A stretch of 64,000 nt of DNA from NCBI RefSeq assembly GCF_020532645.1, contig NZ_JAJAUZ010000008.1:122989-186988 (forward strand), read 5' to 3'. This DNA is from Streptomyces bambusae (GTDB lineage: Bacteria > Actinomycetota > Actinomycetes > Streptomycetales > Streptomycetaceae). The translations under genes and the position numbers were made by a program. Positions 16,437-25,129 of this stretch are shown here, piece after piece (the first letter of the stretch is position 1; the number at the start of each line of letters is the position of its first letter). Below the pieces are notes generated by a model that did no database searches, was not told the origin of the DNA, and worked only from the letters and a program-made list of their open reading frames with translations.

Positions 16437-17357
16437 TCAGCCGGCCGTGTGCTCGGCGATGAGCGCCGCGGCCTTCTCCAGGTCGTCCGGGGTCTTGAGC
16501 GCCAGCGTCGCGACACCCGGCAGGGCGCGCTTGGCCAGACCCGTCAGGGTGCCACCGGGGCACGCCTCGACGATCGCGGTGACGCCCAGCTCCTTGAAGG
16601 TCTCCATGCACAGGTCCCAGCGGACCGGGTTGGCCACCTGGCCGACCAGCCGGGCGACGACCTCGGCGCCCGAGGAGACGGCACGGCCGTCCTTGTTCGA
16701 CACGTACGTCAGCACCGGGTCGGCCGGCGACAGGGCCTTCGCGGCCTCGTCCAGCTTCGCGACCGCGGGGGCCATGTGGTGCGTGTGGAAGGCGCCCGCG
16801 ACCTTGAGGGCGACGACCTTGCGGACGCCCTCGGGCTTGTCCGCCTCCAGCGCCGCGATCTGCTCGGCGGTGCCGGCGGCCACGATCTGGCCCGCACCGT
16901 TGATGTTCGCCGGGGTCAGGCCCAGCTTCTCCAGGTGCGGGACGGTGACCTCGGGGTCGCCGCCGAGCAGGGCGGCCATCCCGGTCCGGGTCACGGCGGC
17001 GGCCTCGGCCATCGCCAGACCGCGGGTGCGGACCAGCCGCAGCGCGTCGGCGTCGTCGAGCACGCCCGCGTAGGCGGCGGCGGTGATCTCACCGACGCTG
17101 TGGCCCGCGACCGCGCCGAAGCTCGTGCGGGCGTCCAGCGCGGCGGCCGACAGCAGGCCGGCCGCGACCAGCAGCGGCTGCGCCACCGCGGTGTCGCGGA
17201 TCTCGTCCGCGTCTGCCTTGGTGCCGTAGTGGGCGAGGTCGAGACCGATGGCGTCGGACCAGGCGGCGATGCGGTCGGCAGCACCGGGGAGGTCGAGCCA
17301 GGGGGTCAGGAAGCCGGGCGTCTGAGCGCCTTGGCCGGGAGCGACGAGTACGAGCAC
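16437..17357 (-). CDS. fabD: Malonyl-CoA:ACP acyltransferase
   Basis: The 306-residue protein opens with VLVLVAPGQGAQTPGFL and has the acyltransferase nucleophile Ser87 in VAGHSVGEITAA and the catalytic His in AFHTHHM. It loads malonyl groups onto AcpP and in Streptomyces also onto polyketide ACPs. Two GTG codons six bases apart are possible starts (17363 and 17357); the inner one is preferred because the GAGAGAG tract is better spaced and it matches the known VLVLVAPGQ beginning. It is the first gene of the fab operon and follows the regulator gene by 89 bases. Confidence 0.96.
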   Translation of the reverse strand: MLVLVAPGQGAQTPGFLTPWLDLPGAADRIAAWSDAIGLDLAHYGTKADADEIRDTAVAQPLLVAAGLLSAAALDARTSFGAVAGHSVGEITAAAYAGVLDDADALRLVRTRGLAMAEAAAVTRTGMAALLGGDPEVTVPHLEKLGLTPANINGAGQIVAAGTAEQIAALEADKPEGVRKVVALKVAGAFHTHHMAPAVAKLDEAAKALSPADPVLTYVSNKDGRAVSSGAEVVARLVGQVANPVRWDLCMETFKELGVTAIVEACPGGTLTGLAKRALPGVATLALKTPDDLEKAAALIAEHTAG

Positions 17358-17425
17358 CCTCACACTCTCTCTTGTGGATGGTCCGTGCCGCCCGTGGGGA
17401 CAGGGACGAAGAACCGTCGGGGGAA

Positions 17426-17442
17426 TTGTTGATGTCCGACAA
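17426..17442 (-). promoter_or_regulatory. fabD promoter region with TTGT-N9-ACAA inverted repeat
   Basis: The 89-bp gap between fasR and fabD is the only place for the fab operon promoter if it is independent of fasR. It contains the inverted repeat TTGT-N9-ACAA in its most AT-rich part. FasR of S. coelicolor is known to bind the fabD promoter as an activator; that this repeat is its site is a guess. Confidence 0.4.
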
Positions 17443-17446
17443 AAGT

Positions 17447-18664
17447 CTAGGACTGAAGATCGCCCTCGGCCAGACGCCCGAGAATCAGGGCGATCCGCAG
17501 CGTGAACGCCGAGCGGACATCGGAGGGTGACCAGCCGGTGACGTCTGTCACACGTCGAAGCCGGTAGCGCACCGTGTTCGGGTGTACGAACAGCATCCGA
17601 GCTGCGCCTTCGAGGCTGCTCGCCTGCTCCAGGTAGACGCTCAGCGTCTCCAGCAGCGCCGAGCCCGCCTCCTCCAGCGGTCTGTAGATCTCCTCCACCA
17701 GCTGCTCTCGCGCCGACGGGTCGCCTGCGATGGCGCGCTCCGGCAGGAGATCGTCCGCCAGCACCGGCCGCGGCGCGTCCTGCCAGGCCGAGCAGGCCTT
17801 GAGCCCGGCCGCGGCGGCCTGGGCGGAGCGGGTGGCGGCCAGCAGGTCGGCGACCACCGGCCCGGCCACCACCGGACCGTTCGCGAACGGCCCGATCAGG
17901 GACTTCGCCACCTGGAGCGGGTTGTCGCTGCCGCCCGCGATGACCACGAGCCGGTCCCCGAGGACCCCGGTCAGCACCTGGAGCTTGGCGTGCCGGGCGG
18001 CCCGCCGGATCGCCTCCACGGTCAGCTCGCTGTCGCCGTCGGGGGCGGTGCCCAGGACCACGCACACGTGCTCCGGGGAGTTCCAGCCCAGCGCCGCGGC
18101 CCGGGACAGGGCGCCCTCGTCGGCCTCGCCGGACAGCACCGCGTTCACCACGAGCGATTCCAGCCGGGCGTCCCAGGCGCCGCGCGCCTCCGCCGCCTGC
18201 GCGTACACCTGGGCGGTCGCGAAGGCGATCTCCCGGGCGTAGACCAGCAGTGCCTCGCGCAGGGTCGACTCGTCGCCGGGGGCGGCGACCTCCTCGATCG
18301 CCGCCTCCATGACCTCGATGGTGGTGCGCACCATCTCGACGGTCTGGCGCAGGGTGATGGCCCGGGTCAGCTCGCGCGGAGCGGTCCCGAAGACGTCGGT
18401 GGAGATCGCCTGCGGGGTCTCCGGATGCCGGAACCACTCCGTGAACGCGGCGATGCCGGCCTGGGCGACCAGGCCGATCCACGACCGGTTCTCCGGTGGC
18501 ATCGCCCGGTACCACGGCAGCATCTCGTCCATGCGGGCGATCGCGTTCGCGGCGAGCCGGCCGGAGGACTTCTCCAGCCGGCGCAGGGTTGCGGCGTGCG
18601 GATGGGCAGGGTGCGCCGGGGCCGCGGGGGACGCCGGGGAGGGCTCAGGATCTGCGTGGGGCAC
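17447..18664 (-). CDS. fasR: PucR/CdaR-type activator of fatty-acid synthesis
   Basis: The 405-residue protein has a C-terminal PucR-type helix-turn-helix: LEQASSLEGAARMLFVHPNTVRYRLRRV near residues 350-377, ending just before the stop. A central GGDEF-like region (about 170-290) carries GDRLVVIAGG. In S. coelicolor the orthologue directly upstream of fabD is FasR, an activator of fabDHPF. Synteny here is the same. The GTG start at 18664 gives VPHADPEP. Its start is 59 bases from the divergent pirin start, so the two promoters overlap. Confidence 0.92.
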   Translation of the reverse strand: MPHADPEPSPASPAAPAHPAHPHAATLRRLEKSSGRLAANAIARMDEMLPWYRAMPPENRSWIGLVAQAGIAAFTEWFRHPETPQAISTDVFGTAPRELTRAITLRQTVEMVRTTIEVMEAAIEEVAAPGDESTLREALLVYAREIAFATAQVYAQAAEARGAWDARLESLVVNAVLSGEADEGALSRAAALGWNSPEHVCVVLGTAPDGDSELTVEAIRRAARHAKLQVLTGVLGDRLVVIAGGSDNPLQVAKSLIGPFANGPVVAGPVVADLLAATRSAQAAAAGLKACSAWQDAPRPVLADDLLPERAIAGDPSAREQLVEEIYRPLEEAGSALLETLSVYLEQASSLEGAARMLFVHPNTVRYRLRRVTDVTGWSPSDVRSAFTLRIALILGRLAEGDLQS

Positions 18665-18722
18665 GGGACAAGACTGCCTTATCCGGCCGCCCCGGCGGAG
18701 GGCCGGGGCTACGGTGACCCCC

Positions 18723-19394
18723 ATGATTGATGTGCGGCGCAGTGACGACCGGTACCCGGGCGGGGACGCGGAGGCCGGGATCGCCACCCGGCACGCGTTC
18801 TCCTTCGGGGGCTTCTACGACCCCGACAACCTGCGTTTCGGGCCGCTGATGGCGTGCAACGAGGAGAGCCTGGCGGCGGGGGCGGGCTTCGAGGAGCACC
18901 CGCACAGTCACACCGAGATCGTCACCTGGGTCGTCGAGGGTGAACTCACCCACCGGGACTCGGCCGGGCACGCCACCGTGCTCCGCCCCGGCGACGTCCA
19001 GCGGCTGAGTTCGGCCTCCGGGGTGCGGCACGTGGAGCGCAACGACGGGGCGCGGCCGCTGCGCTTCGTGCAGATGTGGCTGGCGCCGGTGCAGCCGGGC
19101 GGCGAACCCGGCTACGACGTGGTGCGCGGCCTGCAGGACGGCGTCCCGTACGAGGTGCCGGGTGCGCGGGCGGTGCTGCACGTGGCCCGGCCGGCGGCGG
19201 GGGAGCGGGTGCCGGTGCCGGCCGCGCCGCGGGTGTACGTCCACGTGGTCGCGGGCGAGCTGGAGCTGGCGGGCGGCGCGGACGGGCCGGCGGAGCGGCT
19301 CGCCCCGGGGGACTCGGTGCGGATCACCGGTGCCGAGGGCCTGGCCGTCCTGGCGCGGACCCCGGGGGAGCTGCTCCTGTGGGAACTCGTCTGA
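18723..19394 (+). CDS. Pirin-family cupin protein
   Basis: The 223-residue protein has the two-cupin pirin fold. The metal-binding motif FEEHPHSHTEIVTWVVEGEL near residues 58-77 supplies His and Glu ligands, and the second cupin (about 150-220) lacks them, as is usual. Pirins are iron-binding proteins with quercetinase activity or a regulatory role. In Streptomyces one pirin affects beta-oxidation, which is of interest next to the fatty-acid operon. TACGGT lies seven bases before the ATG, consistent with a leaderless transcript. It converges on the amidase gene with only 12 bases between the stops. Confidence 0.9.
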   Translation: MIDVRRSDDRYPGGDAEAGIATRHAFSFGGFYDPDNLRFGPLMACNEESLAAGAGFEEHPHSHTEIVTWVVEGELTHRDSAGHATVLRPGDVQRLSSASGVRHVERNDGARPLRFVQMWLAPVQPGGEPGYDVVRGLQDGVPYEVPGARAVLHVARPAAGERVPVPAAPRVYVHVVAGELELAGGADGPAERLAPGDSVRITGAEGLAVLARTPGELLLWELV

Positions 19395-19406
19395 TCCCCG
19401 CGGGAC

Positions 19407-21686
19407 CTACTTGAGGTAGGCGATGCCGTCGGTGGTGAGGGTCGGGCGGCCCGCGGTGCCCACGACGACGATCTTCAGCTTGTGGGTGCCGCTGGTGGCC
19501 CAGCTCTTCGTGAAGATCGCGTCCCGGTACTTGGTGGTCGCCGACTTCAGGTCGACGGTGGCCGCCTTCACCCCGTCCACGTAGACGTGGGCCTGGCCGG
19601 AGGTCGACGCGCGGGAGACCACCCAGGCCACCGAGCGGCCGGTGAAGGTCCAGGTCAGGCTGGAGTTGGTGGTGGCGCTGGAGAGCGAGGTGCCGCCCAG
19701 GTAGCTGGTCGAGGACCGGCTGCTCCAGGTGCCGGTCCTGGTGGCGGCGGTCTCCTGGAGGATCACCGGGGTGCCCGCGACGGAGGCGGCGGCGGTGTTG
19801 CCGGCGAAGTCGGACGCGGTCAGCGTCCAGGTGGTCGCCACGCCGGACTTGGCGGTCTGCGGGGAGCCGGTGGTGGTCGCGGCGAAGGTCCCGGTGAGCG
19901 GGGCGGTGAGCCGTACGTCCTTCAGGGCGCCGGTGTCGGCGGCCTTCCAGCCGAGGGTGACGGGGACCGCGGTGGTGTTCACGGTGCCGGTGCGCAGGGC
20001 CAGCGAGGGCTTGGTGGTGAAGGTGGGTGCGGTGGTCTCGGCGACCACGGTGACCGCGGCGGAGGTGGCGGTGCGGCCCGACTGGTGGGTGGCCCGGACC
20101 TGCACCTGGTGGCTGCCGAGGGCGAGGGTGGTGGCGGCCGAGGTGGCCGTGCCGGAGGCGGTGGCCACGGACTTGCCGTCGACCAGCAGCTCGTGCCTGG
20201 TGATCAGCGAGGCCGGAGTGGTGCTGCTCCAGCCGACGGTGATCTGGCCCTTGGTCCAGTACGTGCTGCCGGACAGGGCGGCGCCCGCCACGGACTTGAC
20301 GGCCAGGCCGGCGACCGGGCCTGCTGCCCAGGTGCGGATCAGGGGGAGCTGGCCGTAGAGGAGGGTGCCGGGGCATTCGGTGGCGTAGCCGTCGCGGTGG
20401 CCGGAGATCCGCTGGAAGGTCGCGGTCTGGCCGGCGGTGAACTTGCCGTTGTTGATCGCCGCGGTCATCTGGACGGTGCTCTGCGGGTCGTACCGGTACT
20501 GGCCGAGCTTCCACGCGGCGACCCGGGCCACGGCGGTCTTCGCGACGGCGGCGGCGTCCACCTCGGTGTGGCTGCCGATGACGGCGATGCCCGCGGTGTC
20601 GGTGTTCCAGCCCATGGTGTGGGCGCCGATGACCGGCAGGTCCAGGCCGCCCTTGCGCCCCTCGAAGACCGTGCCGCACTTGTCGACGAGGAAGTTGTAG
20701 CCGACGTCCTTCCAGCCGTTCGTCTTCACGTGCAGCGTGTGGATGCCGCGGACGATGGCGGCGGAGTCGGCGCAGGTGTAGGTGTTCGTCTGCGCGGTGT
20801 GGTGCACGAAGACCGCCTTGACCTCCTTGCCGTAGGTCGGGGCCTCGTCGTTCATCGTCTCGTCGGCGCCCCACTGGGCGCGGGAGACGAACGGCGGCTT
20901 GGGGACCGTGGACAGCGGGGCGTCCGGCAGCGGGGTGGCCGACGTGCTCGGGCTGGGCACGGCGGAAGCGGAAGCGGAGGCGTCGGGCGTGACGGCCGGG
21001 GTGGCCTCGGGCGTCGGGGTCGCGGAGGCGTCGGGCGTGGCGCCGGCGGAGGCCTCCGGGGACGGGGTGGCGGACTCGGCGGCCGACTGGCTCGGCGAGG
21101 CCTCCGGCGTCTGCGCCGGGTCCTCGGTCGCGGCGCTGCCTCCGGTGGTGTCCACGGCGAAGGCGGCGGGTCCGGTGCGCAGCACCCGGGCACGGCCCGG
21201 GTCGACCAGGTCCACGCGCAGTCCGGCGGGCAGCGCGGCGCCCTTGCCGGTGACGCGGACCTCGACGCCGTCGGAGGGGCCGGCCCAGGCGGGCTCGGAG
21301 ACGCCGCGCAGGCCGCGGCGGGCGGCGCCGTCGTTGAACGACTCGCCCTCGGAGCCCAGGTCCAGCCAGTCGGACCAGCTGTCCGAGCGGGTGGAGTGGG
21401 TGCGGACCCGGATGGTGCCGTCGACCCGGCGGGCCGGGTCGTCCCAGGACACCGCGAGCATGCTGAAGGTCTTGGTGTCCTCGTCCTTGAAGACGGCCTC
21501 GTTGCCGGCGACGTCGAGGCCCTCGGTGCGCACCTTGGAGACCACGGGGCCGGACACGGTGCCCGGCGCCTTGTCGTCGTCACGGGCGTCGAAGGCGTCG
21601 AGGCCGGTCACCCCCTGGAGGGTGAGTACGCCGATGATGCCGGTGGCGACGGTCGCGGCCGTCACCCAGATTCTGCGCGTGCGCAC
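19407..21686 (-). CDS. Secreted peptidoglycan-recognition N-acetylmuramoyl-L-alanine amidase
   Basis: The 759-residue product starts with a signal peptide (RTRRIWVTAATVATGIIGVL). A beta-rich N-terminal module (about 45-170) precedes a Pro/Ser/Thr/Ala linker with repeated TPDAS/TPEA units (about 185-262). The PGRP/amidase-2 domain lies near 263-450, with zinc ligands in VFVHHTAQT (His295/296), ISGHRDG and the Cys of ATECPG. About 310 residues of Ig-like and carbohydrate-binding-like beta modules follow. It would cleave stem peptides from muramic acid in the cell wall. The GTG start has CGGAGA upstream. It could be a lytic or remodelling enzyme; several such proteins exist per Streptomyces genome. 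Confidence 0.92.
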   Translation of the reverse strand: MRTRRIWVTAATVATGIIGVLTLQGVTGLDAFDARDDDKAPGTVSGPVVSKVRTEGLDVAGNEAVFKDEDTKTFSMLAVSWDDPARRVDGTIRVRTHSTRSDSWSDWLDLGSEGESFNDGAARRGLRGVSEPAWAGPSDGVEVRVTGKGAALPAGLRVDLVDPGRARVLRTGPAAFAVDTTGGSAATEDPAQTPEASPSQSAAESATPSPEASAGATPDASATPTPEATPAVTPDASASASAVPSPSTSATPLPDAPLSTVPKPPFVSRAQWGADETMNDEAPTYGKEVKAVFVHHTAQTNTYTCADSAAIVRGIHTLHVKTNGWKDVGYNFLVDKCGTVFEGRKGGLDLPVIGAHTMGWNTDTAGIAVIGSHTEVDAAAVAKTAVARVAAWKLGQYRYDPQSTVQMTAAINNGKFTAGQTATFQRISGHRDGYATECPGTLLYGQLPLIRTWAAGPVAGLAVKSVAGAALSGSTYWTKGQITVGWSSTTPASLITRHELLVDGKSVATASGTATSAATTLALGSHQVQVRATHQSGRTATSAAVTVVAETTAPTFTTKPSLALRTGTVNTTAVPVTLGWKAADTGALKDVRLTAPLTGTFAATTTGSPQTAKSGVATTWTLTASDFAGNTAAASVAGTPVILQETAATRTGTWSSRSSTSYLGGTSLSSATTNSSLTWTFTGRSVAWVVSRASTSGQAHVYVDGVKAATVDLKSATTKYRDAIFTKSWATSGTHKLKIVVVGTAGRPTLTTDGIAYLK

Positions 21687-21807
21687 CGGTGGTCTCCGTG
21701 CTCCCAGGGGAATGAGAAACGGAATCTACCGATCGATTTCAGCCAGGCAAGCGGTAAGAACGGTCGGAATCCGGCAGATCACCAGGATGTGCGGTGTGAT
21801 CTACCTC

Positions 21808-22629
21808 TCAACGGCCCAATGCGAGCTCGGCGAGCACCGCATCGGTGAACACCGGCCAAACCTCGACCGCCCACGGGCCGAACGCCCGGTCCGTCAGCGC
21901 CACGCACGCCGCCCGCGCCTGCGGGTCCACCCACAGGAACGTGCCCGACTGGCCGAAGTGCCCGAAGGTCCGCGGCGACGAGTTCCGGCCGGTCCAGTGC
22001 GGCGACTTGCCGTCCCGGATCTCCACGCCCAGACCCCAGTCGTTCGGCACCTGGTGGCCGTACCCGGGCAGGACGCCCTTCAGCCCCGGGTGCACCACCG
22101 CCGTGGCCTCGGCCACCGTCCGCACGTCCAGCAGCCGCGGCGCCTGGAGCTCGGCCGCGAACCGCGCCAGGTCGGCCACCGTCGAGACGCCGTCCTTGGC
22201 GGGCGACCCCTCCAGCGAGGTCGACGTCATCCCCAGCGGCTCCAGCACCGCCTGCCGCAGGTACTCGGCGAACGGGATGTCCGTGGCCTTCGCGATGTGG
22301 TCGCCGAGCACCTCGAAGCCCGCGTTCGAGTACAGCCGGCGCTCCCCGGGCGGGGCCATTACGCGGTGCTCGTCGAACGCCAGCCCGCTGGTGTGGGCGA
22401 GCAGGTGGCGCACCGTCGCCCCCGCCGGACCGGCCGGCTCGTCCAGCTCGATCGCACCCTCCTCGTACGCCACCAGCGCGGCGTACGCGGCGAGCGGCTT
22501 CGTCACGGAGGCCAGCGGGAACCGGTGGTCCACCGGGCCGTGGCTCCCGGCGACACCGCCGTCGGCGCGGACCACCGCCGCCGCAGCGGTCGGCACCGGC
22601 CAGTTCTCGATCATCCGCAGGCTCTCCAT
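21808..22629 (-). CDS. Serine hydrolase, beta-lactamase/DD-peptidase fold (class C type)
   Basis: The 273-residue protein has the three penicillin-recognition motifs: SxxK as Ser41-VTK in PLASVTKPLAAYA, YxN in RLYSNAGFEVLG, and HxG in FGHFGQSGTFLW. No signal peptide is present, so it is probably a cytoplasmic esterase or peptidase, not a drug-resistance enzyme. TAGGCT lies six bases before the ATG (22636-22641), predicting a leaderless transcript. It is transcribed away from the MerR gene with 101 bases between their starts. Confidence 0.87.
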   Translation of the reverse strand: MESLRMIENWPVPTAAAAVVRADGGVAGSHGPVDHRFPLASVTKPLAAYAALVAYEEGAIELDEPAGPAGATVRHLLAHTSGLAFDEHRVMAPPGERRLYSNAGFEVLGDHIAKATDIPFAEYLRQAVLEPLGMTSTSLEGSPAKDGVSTVADLARFAAELQAPRLLDVRTVAEATAVVHPGLKGVLPGYGHQVPNDWGLGVEIRDGKSPHWTGRNSSPRTFGHFGQSGTFLWVDPQARAACVALTDRAFGPWAVEVWPVFTDAVLAELALGR

Positions 22630-22693
22630 GCCCCGAGCCTAACCGGCCCCGCCGGGCGCCCTCCCGCCGCCGGCCGGCCGCACCCGACGCCGC

Positions 22694-22724
22694 TTGCCTG
22701 GAGTGCACTCCAACCTCATAGCGT
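22694..22724 (+). promoter_or_regulatory. MerR-type promoter with 19-bp spacer and dyad operator
   Basis: A -35 hexamer TTGCCT (22694-22699) and a -10 hexamer TAGCGT (22719-22724) are separated by exactly 19 bases. The dyad TGGAGTGCACTCCA (22699-22712) fills the start of the spacer. An over-long 19-bp spacer with an operator inside it is the hallmark of promoters activated by DNA distortion by MerR proteins. The -10 ends six bases before the ATG of the MerR gene, so the transcript is probably leaderless. Confidence 0.85.
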
Positions 22725-22730
22725 GGGGGC

Positions 22731-23105
22731 ATGAACCTCACGGAGACCCGCTACACGATCAGCGAGGTCGCGGCCCGGACCGGTCTGACCCAGCACACCC
22801 TGCGCTGGTACGAGCGGATCGGGCTGCTGCACCACGTCGACCGTTCGCACTCCGGCCAGCGGAGGTTCAGCGAAGCGGACCTGTCCTGGCTGGACTTCGT
22901 CGGCAAACTGCGCAGCACCGGCATGGCGGTGGCGGACATGGTCCGCTACGCCGAACTCGTCCGCGAGGGCGAGCACACCTTCGACGAACGGCGCGCCCTG
23001 CTGGAGCGCACCCGCCGCGAGGTGGCCGCGCGCATCGACGAGCTGACGGGGACCCTGGCCATCCTCGATTACAAGATCGGTTTATACGGAAAGGCTCAGC
23101 CTTGA
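22731..23105 (+). CDS. MerR-family transcriptional activator
   Basis: The 124-residue protein carries the MerR winged helix at the N-terminus: YTISEVAARTGLTQHTLRWY near residues 7-26 and HSGQRRFSEADLSWLDFVG near 41-59. A dimerisation helix (about 80-115) follows. It lacks the Cys residues of metal-sensing or SoxR proteins, so the ligand is likely an organic compound. Its stop overlaps the TTG start of the aldo-keto reductase (TTGA), and it presumably activates its own operon through the promoter at 22694-22724. Confidence 0.93.
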   Translation: MNLTETRYTISEVAARTGLTQHTLRWYERIGLLHHVDRSHSGQRRFSEADLSWLDFVGKLRSTGMAVADMVRYAELVREGEHTFDERRALLERTRREVAARIDELTGTLAILDYKIGLYGKAQP

Positions 23106-24121
23106 CGAACGGCAAGCTCGCGCACGTGGAGCTCGGCACCGGCGGCCCGGCGGTGGGCGTCCAGGGCCTCGGCTGCATGGGCATCAGCGAGTTCTACGGC
23201 GGCACGGACGAGGCCGCGGCCCGGGACACCCTGGAAGCCGCACTGGAAGGGGGCGTCACCCTCTTCGACACCGCGGACATCTACGGGCGCGGCGCGAACG
23301 AGGAGTTCCTCGCCCCCTTCGTCGCCGCCCACCGCGAGGAGATCGTCCTCGCCACCAAGTTCGGCATCGAGCGGACCGGCGACCCGCAGCACCGCGGCAT
23401 CCGCAACGACCGCGCCTACATCCGGCAGGCCGTCGAAGGCAGCCTGCGGCGCCTGGGCACCGACACCATCGACCTCTACTACATGCACCGCCGCGACCCG
23501 CAGGTGCCGCTCGCCGACTCGGTCGGCGCGATGGCCGAGCTGGTCCACGAGGGAAAGGTCCGCCACCTCGGCCTCAGCGAGGTCACCGGCGCCGAGCTGC
23601 GCGAGGCGCACGCCGTGCACCCCATCGCCGCCCTGCAGTCCGAATGGTCGCTGTTCAGCCGCGACGTCGAGATCAGTGCGGCCGGCGCCGCCGCCGACCT
23701 GGGCGTGGCCTTCGTGCCGTACTCGCCGCTCGGCCGGGGCTTCCTGACCGGCGCGTTCGCGGACGCCGGCAAGGAGCTGTCCGAGAGCGACTTCCGCCGC
23801 TTCCAGCCGCGGTTCACCGGCGACAACGCGAAGGCCAACGCGGCCCTGCTGGCACCGGTCCACGAGATCGCGGCCGCGCACGGGGCCACGCCCGCCCAGG
23901 TCGCGCTCGCCTGGGTGCACCAGCGGGCCGAGGCCCACCCCGGCCTCGCCGTGGTGCCGATCCCCGGCACCCGCAAGCGCAGCAGGCTCACCGAGAACCT
24001 CGCGGCCGCCTCGCTCACCCTGACCGCGGCGGAACTCGGCAGGCTGGAGCCGATCGCCGGCGCGGTGGCCGGCGACCGCTACCCGGACATGACGTTCACG
24101 TCCGTGGCCCGGGAGGGCTGA
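23102..24121 (+). CDS. Aldo/keto reductase
   Basis: The 339-residue protein has the AKR barrel with the catalytic Asp-Tyr pair in LFDTADIYGRGANEE, Lys in VLATKFG and His in YYMHRRDP, plus the NADPH site VPIPGTRKRSRLTEN near residue 285. It reduces carbonyl compounds with NADPH in the cytoplasm. The TTG start (23102-23104) overlaps the MerR stop and has GGAAAGG eight bases upstream. The coupled MerR/AKR arrangement is common in actinobacteria and suggests induction by an aldehyde or other carbonyl. Confidence 0.92.
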   Translation: MTNGKLAHVELGTGGPAVGVQGLGCMGISEFYGGTDEAAARDTLEAALEGGVTLFDTADIYGRGANEEFLAPFVAAHREEIVLATKFGIERTGDPQHRGIRNDRAYIRQAVEGSLRRLGTDTIDLYYMHRRDPQVPLADSVGAMAELVHEGKVRHLGLSEVTGAELREAHAVHPIAALQSEWSLFSRDVEISAAGAAADLGVAFVPYSPLGRGFLTGAFADAGKELSESDFRRFQPRFTGDNAKANAALLAPVHEIAAAHGATPAQVALAWVHQRAEAHPGLAVVPIPGTRKRSRLTENLAAASLTLTAAELGRLEPIAGAVAGDRYPDMTFTSVAREG

Positions 24122-24179
24122 GCACCGCCGCCGCTGGGCCGCGGGCCCTCGCGCACCCGCGGTCCGGGGGCCGCACCCG

Positions 24180-25055
24180 TCACAGTTCGGCGAGCAGCTC
24201 GGCCTTCTTCGAGGTGAACTCGACGTCCGTCAGCAGCCCCGCACCGTGCAGCTCGCCCAGGTGCCGGATCCGCTCCGCGATGTCGGCCGGGTCGCGGCGG
24301 GCCGGCCGGACCGCCGCCACCGGCAGCGCCGGGCCGCGCCCGCGCACCGCCCGCAGCACCGCCGCCGCGAACGGCAGCGACTCGTACACCGCGCCGTACC
24401 CGAGGCCGAACAGCACGGCCGAGGGGTCCTGGTCGGCCGGTACGGCCCCCGCGGCCGCACCCCCCGGCCCACTGCCCTCGCGGTGCTGCAGCCGCAGGTA
24501 GCCGCCCGGCTCCTCCGGGCTGCGCCACTCCACTCCGCAGATCCCGTCCAGCCCGAAGTACTGGTCGCCCGCCTTCCACTTCGTACTGGAGGCGCCCGTG
24601 CGCGACCAGCGGAACACCACCGCCGAGCCGTCGAAGACGGCCTTCGCGTCGTACCCCTTGAACTGGATCGGGACCTCCGGCGCGGGCACCAGGAACCGGG
24701 CCGCCGGCTCGTCGGCGTCAGGGCCCATCGCGGAGCGCAGCTCGTCCGCGAGCCCCGCGGCGGCCGCGGTCCGCTCGGCCGGCAGCACCAGCCGGTACGG
24801 ATCGCTGTTCTCCCGCAGCTGCCCTGCGGCAGCATCCATCAGCGGATCGGCGCCGGGCCGCGGAACGGCCTGCAGCACCACCGTGTCCCGCTTCCCGGGG
24901 GTCACCGTCACCGCGGCCAAGGCGTCGTACGGTATGCGCCGTTGACCCAGCGCAGACCACAACCTCGGCGTGCGGATTCCCCGTTCGAAGCGGATGAGCA
25001 CGGAATCCGTGTGAAACTCCCACACGGCATGATTTCCGGCCAGCACTTCACCCAT
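24180..25055 (-). CDS. DUF4429 protein with C-terminal SHOCT domain
   Basis: The 291-residue protein begins MGEVLAGNHAVWEFHTDSVLIRFERG, typical of DUF4429, and repeats a related beta-rich module around residues 135-225 (GYDAKAVFDGSAVVFRW). The last 32 residues (DIAERIRHLGELHGAGLLTDVEF) form a SHOCT motif, a short oligomerisation segment. No membrane helix or signal peptide is visible. TACGAT lies seven bases before the chosen ATG; a start three codons upstream is also possible. The family is known only as PH-like domains of uncertain function in actinobacteria. Confidence 0.82.
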   Translation of the reverse strand: MGEVLAGNHAVWEFHTDSVLIRFERGIRTPRLWSALGQRRIPYDALAAVTVTPGKRDTVVLQAVPRPGADPLMDAAAGQLRENSDPYRLVLPAERTAAAAGLADELRSAMGPDADEPAARFLVPAPEVPIQFKGYDAKAVFDGSAVVFRWSRTGASSTKWKAGDQYFGLDGICGVEWRSPEEPGGYLRLQHREGSGPGGAAAGAVPADQDPSAVLFGLGYGAVYESLPFAAAVLRAVRGRGPALPVAAVRPARRDPADIAERIRHLGELHGAGLLTDVEFTSKKAELLAEL

Positions 25056-25129
25056 GCGGCTCATCGTAAGCGGCCTCCCCACCGGCGTCCCCCTCACTGC
25101 CGGGGGCGATTTTCCCGCATGTACGCGTG

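Noticed and set aside
16437..18515. A frame joining FabD to about 380 upstream codons
   Set aside because: The upstream part is antisense-frame noise inside fasR and Arg/Gly-rich; FabD starts at 17357 with a good ribosome site and the usual first residues.
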